This document shows, in pieces, positions 48,598 to 56,450 of a DNA stretch of 64,000 nt. The notes under the pieces are model-generated. The model saw only the letters and a program-made list of their open reading frames with translations, searched no databases and was not told where the DNA came from. The stretch covers positions 41,135 to 105,134 of IMG/VR virus record IMGVR_UViG_3300017963_000011. One strand, written 5' to 3'. The DNA comes from a virus. Made by a program: the position numbers and the translations under genes. Position 1 is the stretch's first letter; every line of letters begins with the position of its first letter.

Positions 48598-49188
48598 CTA
48601 GTCTTTGTACTCATCAGTCTTGAGCCAGTTCAGGAACCACTCGCTCTCCTTGAACTCTGAAACGCAGACAGGCCAGGAACCATCCCAGGTTCCATCGTGA
48701 GTGTGTTCGTCGTGGAAGTCCTGCACGTAGTCATCGTAGGCACGGAGAACTTGTTTGTCGTCTGCTTCACTCGGGTCGAGGAAGATTACGTCGTCGAAGT
48801 GACCGAAGCCCCGAGCCCCCTCGTCGAGCTTGTCGGTCAAGATCCCCCACACTTCCGTGCGTGACCAGAAACCAGAACCATGCCCTTGTCGAGAGAGCCA
48901 GAAGTCGCACGCTGCTTTCTCGATACGATGCGGGCCTATCATGCGCCCGAATCTTTGAAGGAATCGGGCGCAGTCTTCGCGCATCTTCTTGAGCGTGTCT
49001 TTCCCTAACTCTTCCCGTAGATTCTCCGTGCTTGAATTCGTGCGGCTGTCCGGGCACTCGGCCCAGCACGCGGAGTCCACGTAGGTTTCATAGAAGCGGT
49101 CCAGGTCTTTGTACGGGCACTTGAGCCCGCAGTTTTCTTGTTGAGATGCGCTTGCATCACACTCGATCCTGCCTTCTTTGCAGAACAT
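48598..49188 (-). CDS. Phage protein with FWLSRxGHGxGFW motif
   Basis: The protein has 196 residues from ATG 49188. An N-terminal Cys motif (CKEG...CGLKCPYKDL) precedes a helical region with DFWLSRQGHGSGFWSR and a late RGFGHFDDVIF. The latter signature is common in phage proteins of unknown function. The end is charged. Confidence 0.6.
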   Translation of the reverse strand: MFCKEGRIECDASASQQENCGLKCPYKDLDRFYETYVDSACWAECPDSRTNSSTENLREELGKDTLKKMREDCARFLQRFGRMIGPHRIEKAACDFWLSRQGHGSGFWSRTEVWGILTDKLDEGARGFGHFDDVIFLDPSEADDKQVLRAYDDYVQDFHDEHTHDGTWDGSWPVCVSEFKESEWFLNWLKTDEYKD

Positions 49189-49216
49189 AGGCATCCTTTC
49201 ATTCTCGGCGCCGAGA

Positions 49217-49609
49217 TTAGAAGTCGATGTAATCGAGAATCTTCTTGAGCAGATTGATAGGCGCAAGGTCATCCCACTTGGTCTTGCGCTTCTCGTTGAG
49301 AGACTCGTCGGCGTTGCTGTAGAATGCCCCCGTTTCGATCCTGTCAATGGCGAAGATCTCTACCCCGCAGTAGCCGTGCCTGCGATTGATTGTGAGCACG
49401 TAGGTGTACGGCACCTTCACGCCCCACTGGTCGCGAATCAACTCGCGGAAGACATGGATCTCATCTGACTCTCCAGCCTGGAGAGTGACCGTGTGCCTGC
49501 CCACTTTGTCTCGGTACGTGAGCGTGAGAGCACGGTTGTAGCGCTGGGCTTCCCGCGCCTCGTCCCACGTTTCGTGCTTGATCTCGTAGTTGCGCACCGT
49601 TCTGATCAT
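49217..49609 (-). CDS. Unknown protein
   Basis: The protein has 130 residues. Strand-rich, basic and acidic mixed. ATGA overlaps the upstream stop. No motif is seen. Confidence 0.55.
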   Translation of the reverse strand: MIRTVRNYEIKHETWDEAREAQRYNRALTLTYRDKVGRHTVTLQAGESDEIHVFRELIRDQWGVKVPYTYVLTINRRHGYCGVEIFAIDRIETGAFYSNADESLNEKRKTKWDDLAPINLLKKILDYIDF

Positions 49610-50133
49610 TCGATACCCTCTCCGTCACCGATGAATTCGGCGCTCTTGCCTTCCTCGAAGGTGTTCTGGATGTCGTCCCAGTTGTCGTACCCACAGCCCT
49701 CACAGGCGAAGGTATCCTCTCCAGGTTCCCCCACCTTGAAGTCTCTTCCGCAGTTGTAGCACGTGAAGCGGCCGTCCCAGTTTCCACGCTTGAGCATGCA
49801 GTACAGGCGCTGGAACTGTGTTGAGATGTTGAAGCTCGACGCTCCCCACGGGTCATGCTTGTCGCCTGACACATCAGGAAGCTCCGGCCAGCCCAGGCCA
49901 AGGGCTTGCTTGATCTCGACATAGCCGGCGGCCATGCTGAGAGCTTGCGAGATACGTGCGATGATCTTGTCACGGAGTTCGTTGCTGATCTGGCGGTATA
50001 GCTTGCCCTTCATTTTGCACCAGAAGAATTGCGGGATACCGCCTTCGTTCAAGTCGTGCTCGATGATGAGCGCCTTGCCATCCTCACGTGGCTCGAAACC
50101 GATGCTTCCACACTGATACTGTACCAGTTTCAC
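49606..50133 (-). CDS. Zinc-binding protein
   Basis: The protein has 175 residues with a GTG start at 50133 behind AAGGAGG. C-terminal CYNCGRDF and CEGCGYDNW form a zinc ribbon; the N-terminal 100 residues are mixed alpha/beta. Confidence 0.6.
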   Translation of the reverse strand: MKLVQYQCGSIGFEPREDGKALIIEHDLNEGGIPQFFWCKMKGKLYRQISNELRDKIIARISQALSMAAGYVEIKQALGLGWPELPDVSGDKHDPWGASSFNISTQFQRLYCMLKRGNWDGRFTCYNCGRDFKVGEPGEDTFACEGCGYDNWDDIQNTFEEGKSAEFIGDGEGIE

Positions 50134-50354
50134 GCGGTCCTCCTTGCACTTGCGTAGTGATTGCACTTGTTCGTGCGCATTGCCTCGTTGAACTCGTCCT
50201 TCGTCACGTAGCGATTGTCACAAGCGGCCTCATCCTTTGGACAGGTGGGCGTACACTTGCATCCCTTGTAGAAGAAGAGACATCCCGAGCACAGGTCGCC
50301 GATGTGATCCTCTTCTGTCTCGCCGTACCACGGCATCCTCTTAGGCTTTCGCAT
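50130..50354 (-). CDS. Small Cys-rich protein
   Basis: The protein has 74 residues with CSGCLFFYKGCKCTPTC and a later Cys, likely metal-binding. GGAGGGC precedes ATG 50354, directly after a palindrome. Confidence 0.55.
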   Translation of the reverse strand: MRKPKRMPWYGETEEDHIGDLCSGCLFFYKGCKCTPTCPKDEAACDNRYVTKDEFNEAMRTNKCNHYASARRTA

Positions 50355-50811
50355 TGCCCTCCTTAGTCTCGGCGCCGAGACTGGGCTCGATGAGCCCGAG
50401 CCTCGTGTTCACCTCGTTACGCAGGCGTTTGTACTCGACGAGCATCTTGTCCCACACGGCTTGCATGCCATGCTTGACGTAGGTGCAAGCGAGCGAGATA
50501 CCATCCCCGCTGGAGCTATCCGTGCGTGCCGGTCGTCCGTTGATGAGCCAACAGCCCGGCCTCCCGTTCTTTTCGTCATACGCATGCCAGGAGACGCACC
50601 TGCCTCGCACCGCTTTCTGGCACCCCGTTTTGACGATGGAGCCGTTTTCCTCGATCCGTTCTACGATGCCCGTATATAGATCGAAACGCACCGCAGCATA
50701 CATGTTGTCCGTCACTACGAAGATGTAATCGCGCTCGAAAACATCACCAGGTACGTAGCCTTCGCCGTTGTTTCTCCCGCTCACATAGAGCTTGAACTCG
50801 ATCTCAGGCAT
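50341..50811 (-). CDS. Unknown protein reading through a palindrome
   Basis: The protein has 156 residues from ATG 50811 with GGAG upstream. Beta-rich with a terminal helix. The CTCGGCGCCGAG palindrome encodes part of SLGAET near its end, so here the repeat is translated. It overlaps the next gene by 14 bases. Confidence 0.6.
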   Translation of the reverse strand: MPEIEFKLYVSGRNNGEGYVPGDVFERDYIFVVTDNMYAAVRFDLYTGIVERIEENGSIVKTGCQKAVRGRCVSWHAYDEKNGRPGCWLINGRPARTDSSSGDGISLACTYVKHGMQAVWDKMLVEYKRLRNEVNTRLGLIEPSLGAETKEGNAKA

Positions 50812-50812
50812 G

Positions 50813-51190
50813 TCATTCTCCAATCAATGCGTAGAGTTCCCCCACGGCTTTTGCCATGAGACTACGTAGTTTCCGTCCGATTCGAGACGACTCTTCAACG
50901 CTGATACCAGTGGGCTGCACCACTCCCGAACCTACTGTGCGAGGGATATGCAGTCCACCGCCCTGGCGCCAGATCGCATGCGCCTGTCCGAAGGCGACCA
51001 GCGCATGCTCTAGTTCATCCCGCCCGATACGCGCCAGGCATTTGGCGATAGCGCTCTCCATAGAGCGCACGAGCTTGTCTTCGTCCAGGCAGTAGTAGAC
51101 CTTGCGCTGGAATGCGAGATCCGCGTCATGCGCTTTCGGTTGCGTCATGATCTTGAGCACGAGTCCGTTGAACTCATTGATGACCGACAT
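50813..51190 (-). CDS. Unknown helical protein
   Basis: The protein has 125 residues from ATG 51190 with GGGAG upstream. Helical, including RKLRSLMAKAVGELYALIGE at the end. No family is recognised. Confidence 0.55.
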   Translation of the reverse strand: MSVINEFNGLVLKIMTQPKAHDADLAFQRKVYYCLDEDKLVRSMESAIAKCLARIGRDELEHALVAFGQAHAIWRQGGGLHIPRTVGSGVVQPTGISVEESSRIGRKLRSLMAKAVGELYALIGE

Positions 51191-51191
51191 C

Positions 51192-51533
51192 TCACTCCCA
51201 TTCATTCTCGGCGCCGAGAATGGGCTCGATCTCTTGCCAAGCCCATCCCATGCGCTTCCAGAAATTGTCGAGCACAGGGCTGGAGATGTGCAGCCACCAC
51301 ATGATCCCGAGCGTAATCCCGAGATTGATCTGTGCGCTTTTCACGTTGTCCTCGTCGAGAGCCGCAGTGACTTTCTTGAGAGTCTCTCGCATGCGCAAGG
51401 CCAGTTCGCGCGGGGTCTGTGTACGGAAGAAGTCATCGTAGATGACCTTCATGCGGAGCCGAGCCACGCATGGATGCTTCTCGATGATCTTGTCGACGAG
51501 CCTCTGAAGTTCCATCATCCTGTCACGCTTCAC
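51192..51533 (-). CDS. Unknown helical protein
   Basis: The protein has 113 residues from GTG 51533 (GTGTGA overlap). Its last codons ILGAENEWE are provided by a palindrome copy. Helical throughout; no motif. Confidence 0.55.
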   Translation of the reverse strand: MKRDRMMELQRLVDKIIEKHPCVARLRMKVIYDDFFRTQTPRELALRMRETLKKVTAALDEDNVKSAQINLGITLGIMWWLHISSPVLDNFWKRMGWAWQEIEPILGAENEWE

Positions 51534-51832
51534 ACCATCCCCCTCGCGTGGAGTTCGTCTTGCAGGCGGATCTTGAGCTTGGCCAGCTTCTGAAACTGCG
51601 TGACGAGATCGCCGCAATACGCCTTCTGCACGATCTTGTTGTCCTGCGCCGTCTTGAATGAGTCTACGGCTGCCTTGATCCGAACCCATGCGCTTCGCAG
51701 GCAGCCGATGCGCCTGTCCTTGTGCATGCAGTCGACGAAGTTCTGGACTGCGAGCGAGGCATCGGCTACGCTCTCCTTCAGATGGTTGACGAGCCCTAGC
51801 CCTACCTTCTCCGCAGGATTGATCCCAGACAT
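51530..51832 (-). CDS. Unknown helical protein
   Basis: The protein has 100 residues from ATG 51832 with GGAGGC upstream. Helical, with single Cys residues (VDCMHK, GCLRSAW). A variant palindrome precedes it. Confidence 0.55.
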   Translation of the reverse strand: MSGINPAEKVGLGLVNHLKESVADASLAVQNFVDCMHKDRRIGCLRSAWVRIKAAVDSFKTAQDNKIVQKAYCGDLVTQFQKLAKLKIRLQDELHARGMV

Positions 51833-51858
51833 AGTTGCCTCCATTCTCGGTGCCGAGA

Positions 51859-52071
51859 TTACTTGCTCATCAGCGTGCGCCACACGCTGCCTTCACCCTT
51901 GAGAACGACCCGACTCGTGGGCTCACCGTTGACGAGATCCACGACGAGCATGAGAGCCGTGACCCATGCTTGCTTGGCGAGTTCTCTGTACTTGGCGAGC
52001 GCTCTCCCGTAGTTCGTAAACGGCTCTGGCTTAGTCTTGCCGAATTGCGGGTTCACGATGACGAAGTACAT
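51859..52071 (-). CDS. Small unknown protein
   Basis: The protein has 70 residues from ATG 52071 behind GAGGAGC. It reads as MYFVIVNPQFGK, a strand pattern, then a helix with tandem Lys. No family is recognised. Confidence 0.55.
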   Translation of the reverse strand: MYFVIVNPQFGKTKPEPFTNYGRALAKYRELAKQAWVTALMLVVDLVNGEPTSRVVLKGEGSVWRTLMSK

Positions 52072-52156
52072 TCGGGCTCCTCTCATTCTCGGCGCCGAGA
52101 TTGATCGGCACCGAATTCGTACTTGGCTTCTCAGGGGCGATGTGCATGCCCCTCTA

Positions 52157-52179
52157 CCCTATAGGGCCGAGAATGGCAA
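52157..52179 (-). promoter_or_regulatory. T7-like phage promoter, copy 3
   Basis: Minus-strand TTGCCATTCTCGG followed directly by CCCTATAGGG, 86 bases before ATG 52071, again with a palindrome in the leader. Confidence 0.65.
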
Positions 52180-52188
52180 GGTTGTACG

Positions 52189-52217
52189 CAAAAAAAAAAG
52201 CCAGCCCGAAGGCTGGC
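52189..52217 (-). terminator. Terminator with 10-base U run
   Basis: On the minus strand GCCAGCC/GGCTGGC with loop TTCG is followed by ten T residues. It closes the transcript started at copy 4 of the promoter. Confidence 0.9.
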
Positions 52218-52316
52218 GTGGAGAGTTCAACGCGATTGGAGCATTGTCGTTGTGGGGCGTGCCCCTACCCCGGACGCATCTCAATCACCTCCCGATCAAG
52301 GGAACACATTGTTCAA
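52218..52316 (-). ncRNA. Short transcript candidate between promoter and terminator
   Basis: A promoter copy (52317-52338) and a terminator (52189-52217) frame about 130 bases without a convincing gene; the only ATG with a Shine-Dalgarno site opens a four-codon frame. A small RNA is the simplest reading. Confidence 0.5.
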
Positions 52317-52338
52317 CCTATAGTGCCGAGAATGGCAA
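52317..52338 (-). promoter_or_regulatory. T7-like phage promoter, copy 4
   Basis: Minus-strand TTGCCATTCTCGGC followed directly by ACTATAGG. The GCACTATAGG core is nearly the T7 core CACTATAGGG. Confidence 0.6.
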
Positions 52339-52348
52339 CGTGGTAGCG

Positions 52349-52681
52349 CTACGCTCTGGGATCTCCGATGTAGGTGCCATCGGCTCTGAAGTCGCCGCCC
52401 TTGTGGCCAACGATCCGAGCCATCTTTCCCTCGCCAGCGTACCATAGATCACCGAGCCAGTCACAGATGTTGCACGCGGCCCAATAAGCAAACTTCTCGC
52501 CATTGCCGCAACCAAAGTCTTCGTACTTAGGCCACGCCTGATTGGGGAAGCGTACCTCGATCCGGCGCATGCGCTTGTAGAGCGGGCAGGCTTTGCCACC
52601 GTGTCTGTCTTCGAGGAAGCAATGCCAGGCAATGAAGAGGTCCATTCGAGTGAAGGTGCCATCCCAATGACCCTTGAACAT
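52349..52681 (-). CDS. Unknown protein, 110 residues
   Basis: The protein starts MFKGHWDGTFTRMDL after GGAGGC and a palindrome. Several Cys and Trp residues (CGNGEKFAYWAACNICDW) hint at metal binding. It is the first gene after promoter copy 5. A TAGCGCTA palindrome lies in its last codons and stop. Confidence 0.55.
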   Translation of the reverse strand: MFKGHWDGTFTRMDLFIAWHCFLEDRHGGKACPLYKRMRRIEVRFPNQAWPKYEDFGCGNGEKFAYWAACNICDWLGDLWYAGEGKMARIVGHKGGDFRADGTYIGDPRA

Positions 52682-52748
52682 TCAGCCTCCATTCTCGGCG
52701 CCGAGAATGAGCGCCGATCCGATCCGATGCGATTCGCAAATGCTCTCA

Positions 52749-52771
52749 CCCTATAGGGCCGAGAATGGCAA
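52749..52771 (-). promoter_or_regulatory. T7-like phage promoter, copy 5
   Basis: Minus-strand TTGCCATTCTCGG followed directly by CCCTATAGGG, 68 bases before ATG 52681, with a palindrome between. Confidence 0.65.
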
Positions 52772-52863
52772 CGTTGATCCGGCGCGATTGATCCCATGCG
52801 ATTCGCTCATGATCCGACGCGATTCGCCTTGATCCGACGCATGATCCCATGCGATTCGCGTAT

Positions 52864-52896
52864 AAAAAAAAAAGCCCCGCACATTGTGCGGGGCTC
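52864..52896 (-). terminator. Terminator with 10-base U run
   Basis: AGCCCCGCACA/TGTGCGGGGCT (11 bp, one-base loop) is followed on the minus strand by a T run. It separates two promoter-driven units. The 60 bases to its left carry ATGCGATTCG-type short repeats. Confidence 0.9.
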
Positions 52897-53276
52897 GTCT
52901 CCGTCGCCTCTTGCGGCCGATAGAATGTTGGGTATATGTTGTGTCAATGATCGGGATGCATGACTACCTCCAGAGTAAGAGCGCGCCCCCCTGTTTTATT
53001 AGACGGCGGGGGGCTAGTTAGTACCGTCATCCTCTTGATCGTTGGATGTACGCCGGGCGGCTCAACTGCTCACGAGTTATGCCTTGCAATTATCACGACT
53101 TGTGCCGTGTGCGTGGGGCCTCGGTCACAGGAGCCTTGTGCCCGTAAAACGAAACCCGGCTAGGGAGGATGGGAAGTGTCGTAGTTGTTACGGAGCACTG
53201 ATCCTCATTCCATTCTCGGCGCCGAGAATGCCGGTCACTCTCGGCCGCCCTTCGGCTTTGGGCTTGCTGCCCGTCA
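52897..53276 (-). ncRNA. Gene-free transcript candidate
   Basis: Promoter copy 6 (53277-53299) and the terminator at 52864-52896 frame about 380 bases. A palindrome copy lies at 53215. On the minus strand the longest frame with a start near a Shine-Dalgarno site is only a few codons. It may be a long leader or a non-coding RNA. Confidence 0.4.
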
Positions 53277-53299
53277 CCCTATAGTGCCGAGAATGGCAA
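53277..53299 (-). promoter_or_regulatory. T7-like phage promoter, copy 6
   Basis: Minus-strand TTGCCATTCTCGGC followed directly by ACTATAGGG; the last ten bases CACTATAGGG equal the T7 core. Confidence 0.65.
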
Positions 53300-54080
53300 G
53301 CCTCTGCCGGGACGCGTTTCTACATCTATTATATAGCATGTTTCCAGGTCGTATTCCACTACCCTCTCGCGCGCGTGCGCACGCACCACTACCCTCTCGC
53401 ATGTGTGTTCTCGTTTTCACCACCTTACCCGTCACCACCCTCTCATGCGCGTTATCACCACCTTACCCCCCACCACCTTATCGACGCGTATCACCCCCGT
53501 GCGTCATGGTTGACGCCTCGACGGGTCTACGCGCGGGCGGGCGCGGGTTGACGGGTCTACGCGGGCGGGCGCGCGTATAGTATATATAGACACGAGAGAC
53601 GCGCGCGGGCGCCCGCGCCCGCGAAGAAAGGAATCGCACGCGCGCATGCGGGCGCGCGTCCTATAGACGGGCGGGCGCGTCTATCGGGCCGGCTCGCTTC
53701 CTTTTCTTCGGGCGTGCGGGCGGGCGCATGCGTGCGCGCGTCCTATAGACGGCGCGCGAATCCATTGAATCAGCGGGCGCCGCCCATGCTACGTCTCATG
53801 GCGTAGCGCTACCACGGGCGGGCGCCGGCCGCCGGCTCGGGCCGGCGGCCCGAGCGGCCCGCAAGGCGGCGCCAGATTCGCCACGAGAGCGCCGGAATCG
53901 GCCCGAATTGGGCCGCAAGCCAGCCGGCCCGAGTATCGGCCCGGCTCGGCCCCTTGCGGCCGTTAGACGGCGAATCTGCTAGACGCTACGCACGCGCCCG
54001 CGTCTATATAGTACATGACGCACGGGCACGGGCGCGCGAAGAAAAGGAAAGGGCCGGCCCTTTCAATGCGTAGACGGGCG
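53300..54080. other. GC-rich gene-free region with repeated blocks
   Basis: About 780 bases without a gene. Short direct repeats ACCACC-CTCTCGC and TACGCGCGGGCGG, alternating GC runs, the blocks CGAAGAAAGGAA and CCTTTTCTTCGGGC (reverse complements of each other) and TATA-like boxes occur. Repeat element A and a TAGCGCTA palindrome (53804) are embedded. Confidence 0.7.
53874..53984 (+). repeat. Long repeat element, copy A
   Basis: About 111 bases from AGATTCGCCACGAGAG to CGAATCTGCTAGAC. Inner parts contain GGAATCGGCCC and CGTTAGACGG. The ends are inverted (AGATTCGCC...GGCGAATCT). A TAGCGCTA palindrome sits about 65 bases to its left. Confidence 0.8.
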
Positions 54081-54118
54081 CGCGTATAAAGAAAGCCGCC
54101 GGGCACGGCCCGGCGGCG
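54081..54118 (-). terminator. Terminator of sigma54 unit 1
   Basis: The stem GCCGCCGGGC/GCCCGGCGGC is followed on the minus strand by TTTCTTTAT. Confidence 0.8.
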
Positions 54119-54132
54119 CTGGCGCTCGGCTG

Positions 54133-54312
54133 TCAGCCGAGCCATGCGAGCATACGCACGAGAGCGAGCCCGCCGGCCGTGCCGATCGCCATGGCGAAGG
54201 CGGCCCCTAGCAGAATCACGCGCGCCCGCATTCGACGGGCGGCGCGCTCGGCTCGTATGTCTTCGATACGAGACGGAATCACTCGAAATGAAACGCACAT
54301 GGCTTGTCTCAT
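54133..54312 (-). CDS. Small membrane protein (59 residues), sigma54 unit 1
   Basis: ATG 54312 overlaps the previous stop as ATGA. After a basic N-terminus, residues about 33-58 form a membrane segment (VILLGAAFAMAIGTAGGLAL). It is the last gene of the unit. Confidence 0.6.
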   Translation of the reverse strand: MRQAMCVSFRVIPSRIEDIRAERAARRMRARVILLGAAFAMAIGTAGGLALVRMLAWLG

Positions 54313-54491
54313 GGCGTCTCGATTCCAGCCACGCTATATACGTCTTCGATAACGTAATACGTGGCGCCGCGCCGCCCGATATAGACAACGCGGCCCGGCT
54401 TGAAAAACGAGCCGCCCGAGCAAGACGCTTGCACGTCTTCGAAGCGGCCCATGTGTACTGTCGCCGTCTCGCCGTCTCGTGCGCGTATCAC
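54309..54491 (-). CDS. Unknown small protein, start uncertain
   Basis: The certain part from GTG 54491 is IRARDGETATVHMGRFEDV and on to VAGIETP, strand-rich with one Cys. The frame stays open upstream with protein-like codons (FHVYELDNRIG) to about 54605, without an ATG, so the true start may be a rare codon further up. Confidence 0.5.
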   Translation of the reverse strand: MIRARDGETATVHMGRFEDVQASCSGGSFFKPGRVVYIGRRGATYYVIEDVYSVAGIETP

Positions 54492-54608
54492 GCCGATTCG
54501 GTTATCAAGCTCGTATACATGGAATTCGGCGCCCGTACCACGGGCGGCCGGCGCTACGGTCGCCGAGCCCGGCGCAATGCCGAGCCCGGCGCCGTTTGCC
54601 GCGCCGTT

Positions 54609-54773
54609 TCATCCTACAAGCGAGACGAGCACGAGCACGAGCATGACGAGCCCGAGCACGGCCGAGCCGGCCCGCTTCGCCAGCCGCAAGCGGCGGGCGT
54701 CTCGCTCGGCGAGAATGGCGCGGGCGGCGCGCCGCGTTTCCTTGCGAATCTTCTTCGCCACGATACCTCGCAT
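54609..54773 (-). CDS. Small basic membrane protein (54 residues), sigma54 unit 1
   Basis: ATG 54773 follows GAAAGGGGAACACAC, the leader shared by most genes in this region. Residues 1-34 are strongly basic and 37-53 form a membrane helix (AVLGLVMLVLVLVSLVG). It is the first gene of unit 1. Confidence 0.65.
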   Translation of the reverse strand: MRGIVAKKIRKETRRAARAILAERDARRLRLAKRAGSAVLGLVMLVLVLVSLVG

Positions 54774-54833
54774 GTGTGTTCCCCTTTCGGGAGTCTCGGC
54801 CGGCCGCTCGGCTCGGCGGCTCGGGCCGTCTAA

Positions 54834-54855
54834 CCTATGTCGCCGAGAATGGCAA
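54834..54855 (-). promoter_or_regulatory. T7-like phage promoter, copy 7 (degenerate)
   Basis: Minus-strand TTGCCATTCTCGGC followed by GACATAGG, 60 bases before ATG 54773. It directly follows a sigma54-type box, so two promoter types overlap here. Confidence 0.45.
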
Positions 54856-54870
54856 GCAAGGGCCGTGCCA
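54855..54870 (-). promoter_or_regulatory. Sigma54-type promoter of unit 1
   Basis: Minus-strand TGGCACGGCCCTTGCT has GG and GC separated by exactly 10 bases and fits the -24/-12 consensus TGGCAC-N5-TTGCW. The gene starts about 83 bases after the -12 box. Confidence 0.75.
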
Positions 54871-54939
54871 GCCGGGCCGCATTCTCGGCGCCGAGAATGA
54901 GCCGGCGCTTCGTATCATGACGCCCGATTCATTAAATTT

Positions 54940-55062
54940 TTTTGCCCCTGTATAGTACGCGTGCATGCGTCTATATATAGGGGCCAAATTGCTTCCTTTT
55001 CTTCGGGCGCACGGGCGCGCGCCCGTGCGGGCGCGTGCGTATAGTATATATAGACATGTATC
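54940..55062. other. GC-rich gene-free stretch with TATA and purine block
   Basis: Alternating GC runs with TATATATA boxes and CCTTTTCTTCGGGCG lie between two units, left of repeat B. No open frame with the local leader motif is present. Confidence 0.6.
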
Positions 55063-55173
55063 GTCTAGCAGATTCGCCGTCTAACGGCCGATCGCCTTTC
55101 ATGCGGCCCGATACTCGGGCGGCCGGCCGATCGGCCGAATCCGGCCCGATTCCGGGCGTCTCGTGGCGAATCT
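55063..55173 (-). repeat. Long repeat element, copy B
   Basis: The same element as copy A in the opposite orientation, from GTCTAGCAGATTCGCC to CTCGTGGCGAATCT. A TAGCGCTA palindrome follows about 48 bases to its right (55221). Confidence 0.8.
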
Positions 55174-55252
55174 GGCGCGCCGCTCGGGCGCCCGAGCGGG
55201 CCGCCGGCCGGCGGCGGGCGTAGCGCTACCACGAGACGGCGCGCGCGCGTAT

Positions 55253-55283
55253 AAGAAAAGCCGCCGGCCGATCGGCCGGCGGC
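55253..55283 (-). terminator. Terminator of sigma54 unit 2
   Basis: The stem GCCGCCGGCCGA/TCGGCCGGCGGC is followed on the minus strand by TTTTCTTAT. Confidence 0.8.
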
Positions 55284-55302
55284 CCGAGTCTCGGCGCCGA
55301 GA

Positions 55303-55710
55303 CTACATGCGGCGGCGGCGCCGGCTCTCGTGCTCTCGCCATTCGCGCCGCATGCGGGCGTCTCGGCGGCGGGCGTCTCGATCGCGCCGCTTGTAAAGCC
55401 TACGTATGGCGTGCTCGGCGCGCTTATACGTCTCGCTCTCGGGCTCGAATTGCCCGAGTAGATTCCACAGTGGCGAATCGTCACACGTCATGCCTTCGCC
55501 GTGCTCGTTTACGGCTTGCGCTACTCGATTCAGCGCTTCGGCCGCGCCTTTTGCCATGTCTCGGGCCGTGCGGCGCTCTCGCTCGGCGCCGGGCCGGCCG
55601 GCGGCTTCGGCGAAGATTCGCATGTCGTCTTGTCTCGTGGCGTTTTTGTACATGACGCCCGCCATGAGACGCAACATGAAGGCGACGACGTTTCGCGTGT
55701 CTTTGTCCAT
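55303..55710 (-). CDS. Unknown protein, sigma54 unit 2
   Basis: The protein has 135 residues. It starts 2 bases after the previous stop. The helical N-terminal part (NVVAFMLRLMAGVMYKN) may be membrane-associated, and the C-terminus is Arg-rich (EWREHESRRRRRM). Its stop lies at a palindrome copy, which adjoins the terminator. Confidence 0.6.
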   Translation of the reverse strand: MDKDTRNVVAFMLRLMAGVMYKNATRQDDMRIFAEAAGRPGAERERRTARDMAKGAAEALNRVAQAVNEHGEGMTCDDSPLWNLLGQFEPESETYKRAEHAIRRLYKRRDRDARRRDARMRREWREHESRRRRRM

Positions 55711-55712
55711 GT

Positions 55713-55997
55713 CTAGTCTACTCGCTTCCCGTGCTCGTCAATCTCGTATGCGTCAAGATACATGGTCACACTGGCTTCGGCGGGCTCGGCGACGGCGGCG
55801 CGGCGCTGGCGCCAGCCGTCCATGCGCGGGCCGAGCGAGCGGCCCGCCGAGACGAGCCCGAGAGCGAGCACGGCGCCGAGCACGAGCCCGGCGGCCCATG
55901 CGAAGGCGCGGCGGCGGCGGCGCCGGCGGCCGGCGGCCCGTGCGCGAATGATAGACCGTGCCATGTGGCTTCGGCCCTTAATCGTTTCGTCTTTCAC
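55713..55997 (-). CDS. Membrane protein, sigma54 unit 2
   Basis: The protein has 94 residues from GTG 55997 behind GAAAGGGGAACAC; ATG 55964 is the alternative. An Arg-rich stretch precedes one membrane segment (FAWAAGLVLGAVLALGLV), followed by an outside domain with YLDAYEIDEHGK. This is a single-pass membrane protein. Confidence 0.6.
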   Translation of the reverse strand: MKDETIKGRSHMARSIIRARAAGRRRRRRRAFAWAAGLVLGAVLALGLVSAGRSLGPRMDGWRQRRAAVAEPAEASVTMYLDAYEIDEHGKRVD

Positions 55998-56050
55998 GTG
56001 TTCCCCTTTCGGCCCGGCGCCGCTCGGCCGGCGGCGCACGCATTCGACTA

Positions 56051-56066
56051 TGCAAGGGCCGTGCCA
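56051..56066 (-). promoter_or_regulatory. Sigma54-type promoter of unit 2
   Basis: Minus-strand TGGCACGGCCCTTGCA is a perfect -24/-12 match, 54 bases before GTG 55997. Confidence 0.85.
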
Positions 56067-56164
56067 TTCTCGGCCATGACATGTCAGCCGTGCCCGAGCA
56101 CGGCGCCGAGAGCGAGCCGGCCCATGTTCTTGGCGCCGAGAATGGCGGGCGCCAGCCGGGCCGA

Positions 56165-56286
56165 GACTGACAGCCATGCCAGTCTCGCCGAAGCATACAA
56201 TGTCAGCCGAGCGGCTGAAAGCCGCTTCCAGAGCGGATTAGAGCCTACTGACAAAAATGTCAGTATGGCTGACATGGATGCCAGCC
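56165..56286. promoter_or_regulatory. Shared upstream operator cluster 1
   Basis: Contains ACTGACAGCCATGCCAGT (56167-56184), CTGACAAAAATGTCAG (56248-56263) and GGCTGACATGGATGCCAGCC (56267-56286). It lies between the divergent promoters at 56051 and 56434. Similar groups lie near 59131-59253 and 61810-62015. Such inverted repeats fit enhancer-binding-protein sites. Confidence 0.7.
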
Positions 56287-56433
56287 GGGCCGGCCTTATA
56301 GTAGACGGGCGCATGACGCGCGCCCGCACGCGCGCCCGCACGCGCGCCCGAAGAATCGGAAGCGATCGGCCATACAACGCGCGCGGGCGGGCGCGTAGAC
56401 TGCGCCCGCGTCATGTATATAGGGCCGCCGAGC

Positions 56434-56450
56434 TTGGCACGGCCCTTGCA
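56434..56450 (+). promoter_or_regulatory. Sigma54-type promoter of unit 3
   Basis: TTGGCACGGCCCTTGCA matches -24/-12 perfectly. The gene starts about 210 bases later, leaving a long leader with a palindrome copy (56498) and a separate TTGACA box. Confidence 0.85.

Noticed and set aside
52960-53163. Plus-strand 67-codon frame
   Set aside because: It has no ribosome binding site, lies antisense to a predicted untranslated transcript, and its product has no coherent pattern.
53300-54091. CRISPR array
   Set aside because: The short repeats here and elsewhere in the GC-rich region have no regular spacer length or unique spacers, and no cas gene is present.
54144-54833. Plus-strand frame of 229 codons in the GC-rich region
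   Set aside because: At this base composition stop codons are rare; the opposite strand has three coupled small genes with the local leader motif.
44795-54855. Reading the promoter motif as a sigma54 site on the plus strand
   Set aside because: GAGAATGGCAA resembles the -24 half, but no GC follows 10 bases after GG in any copy.
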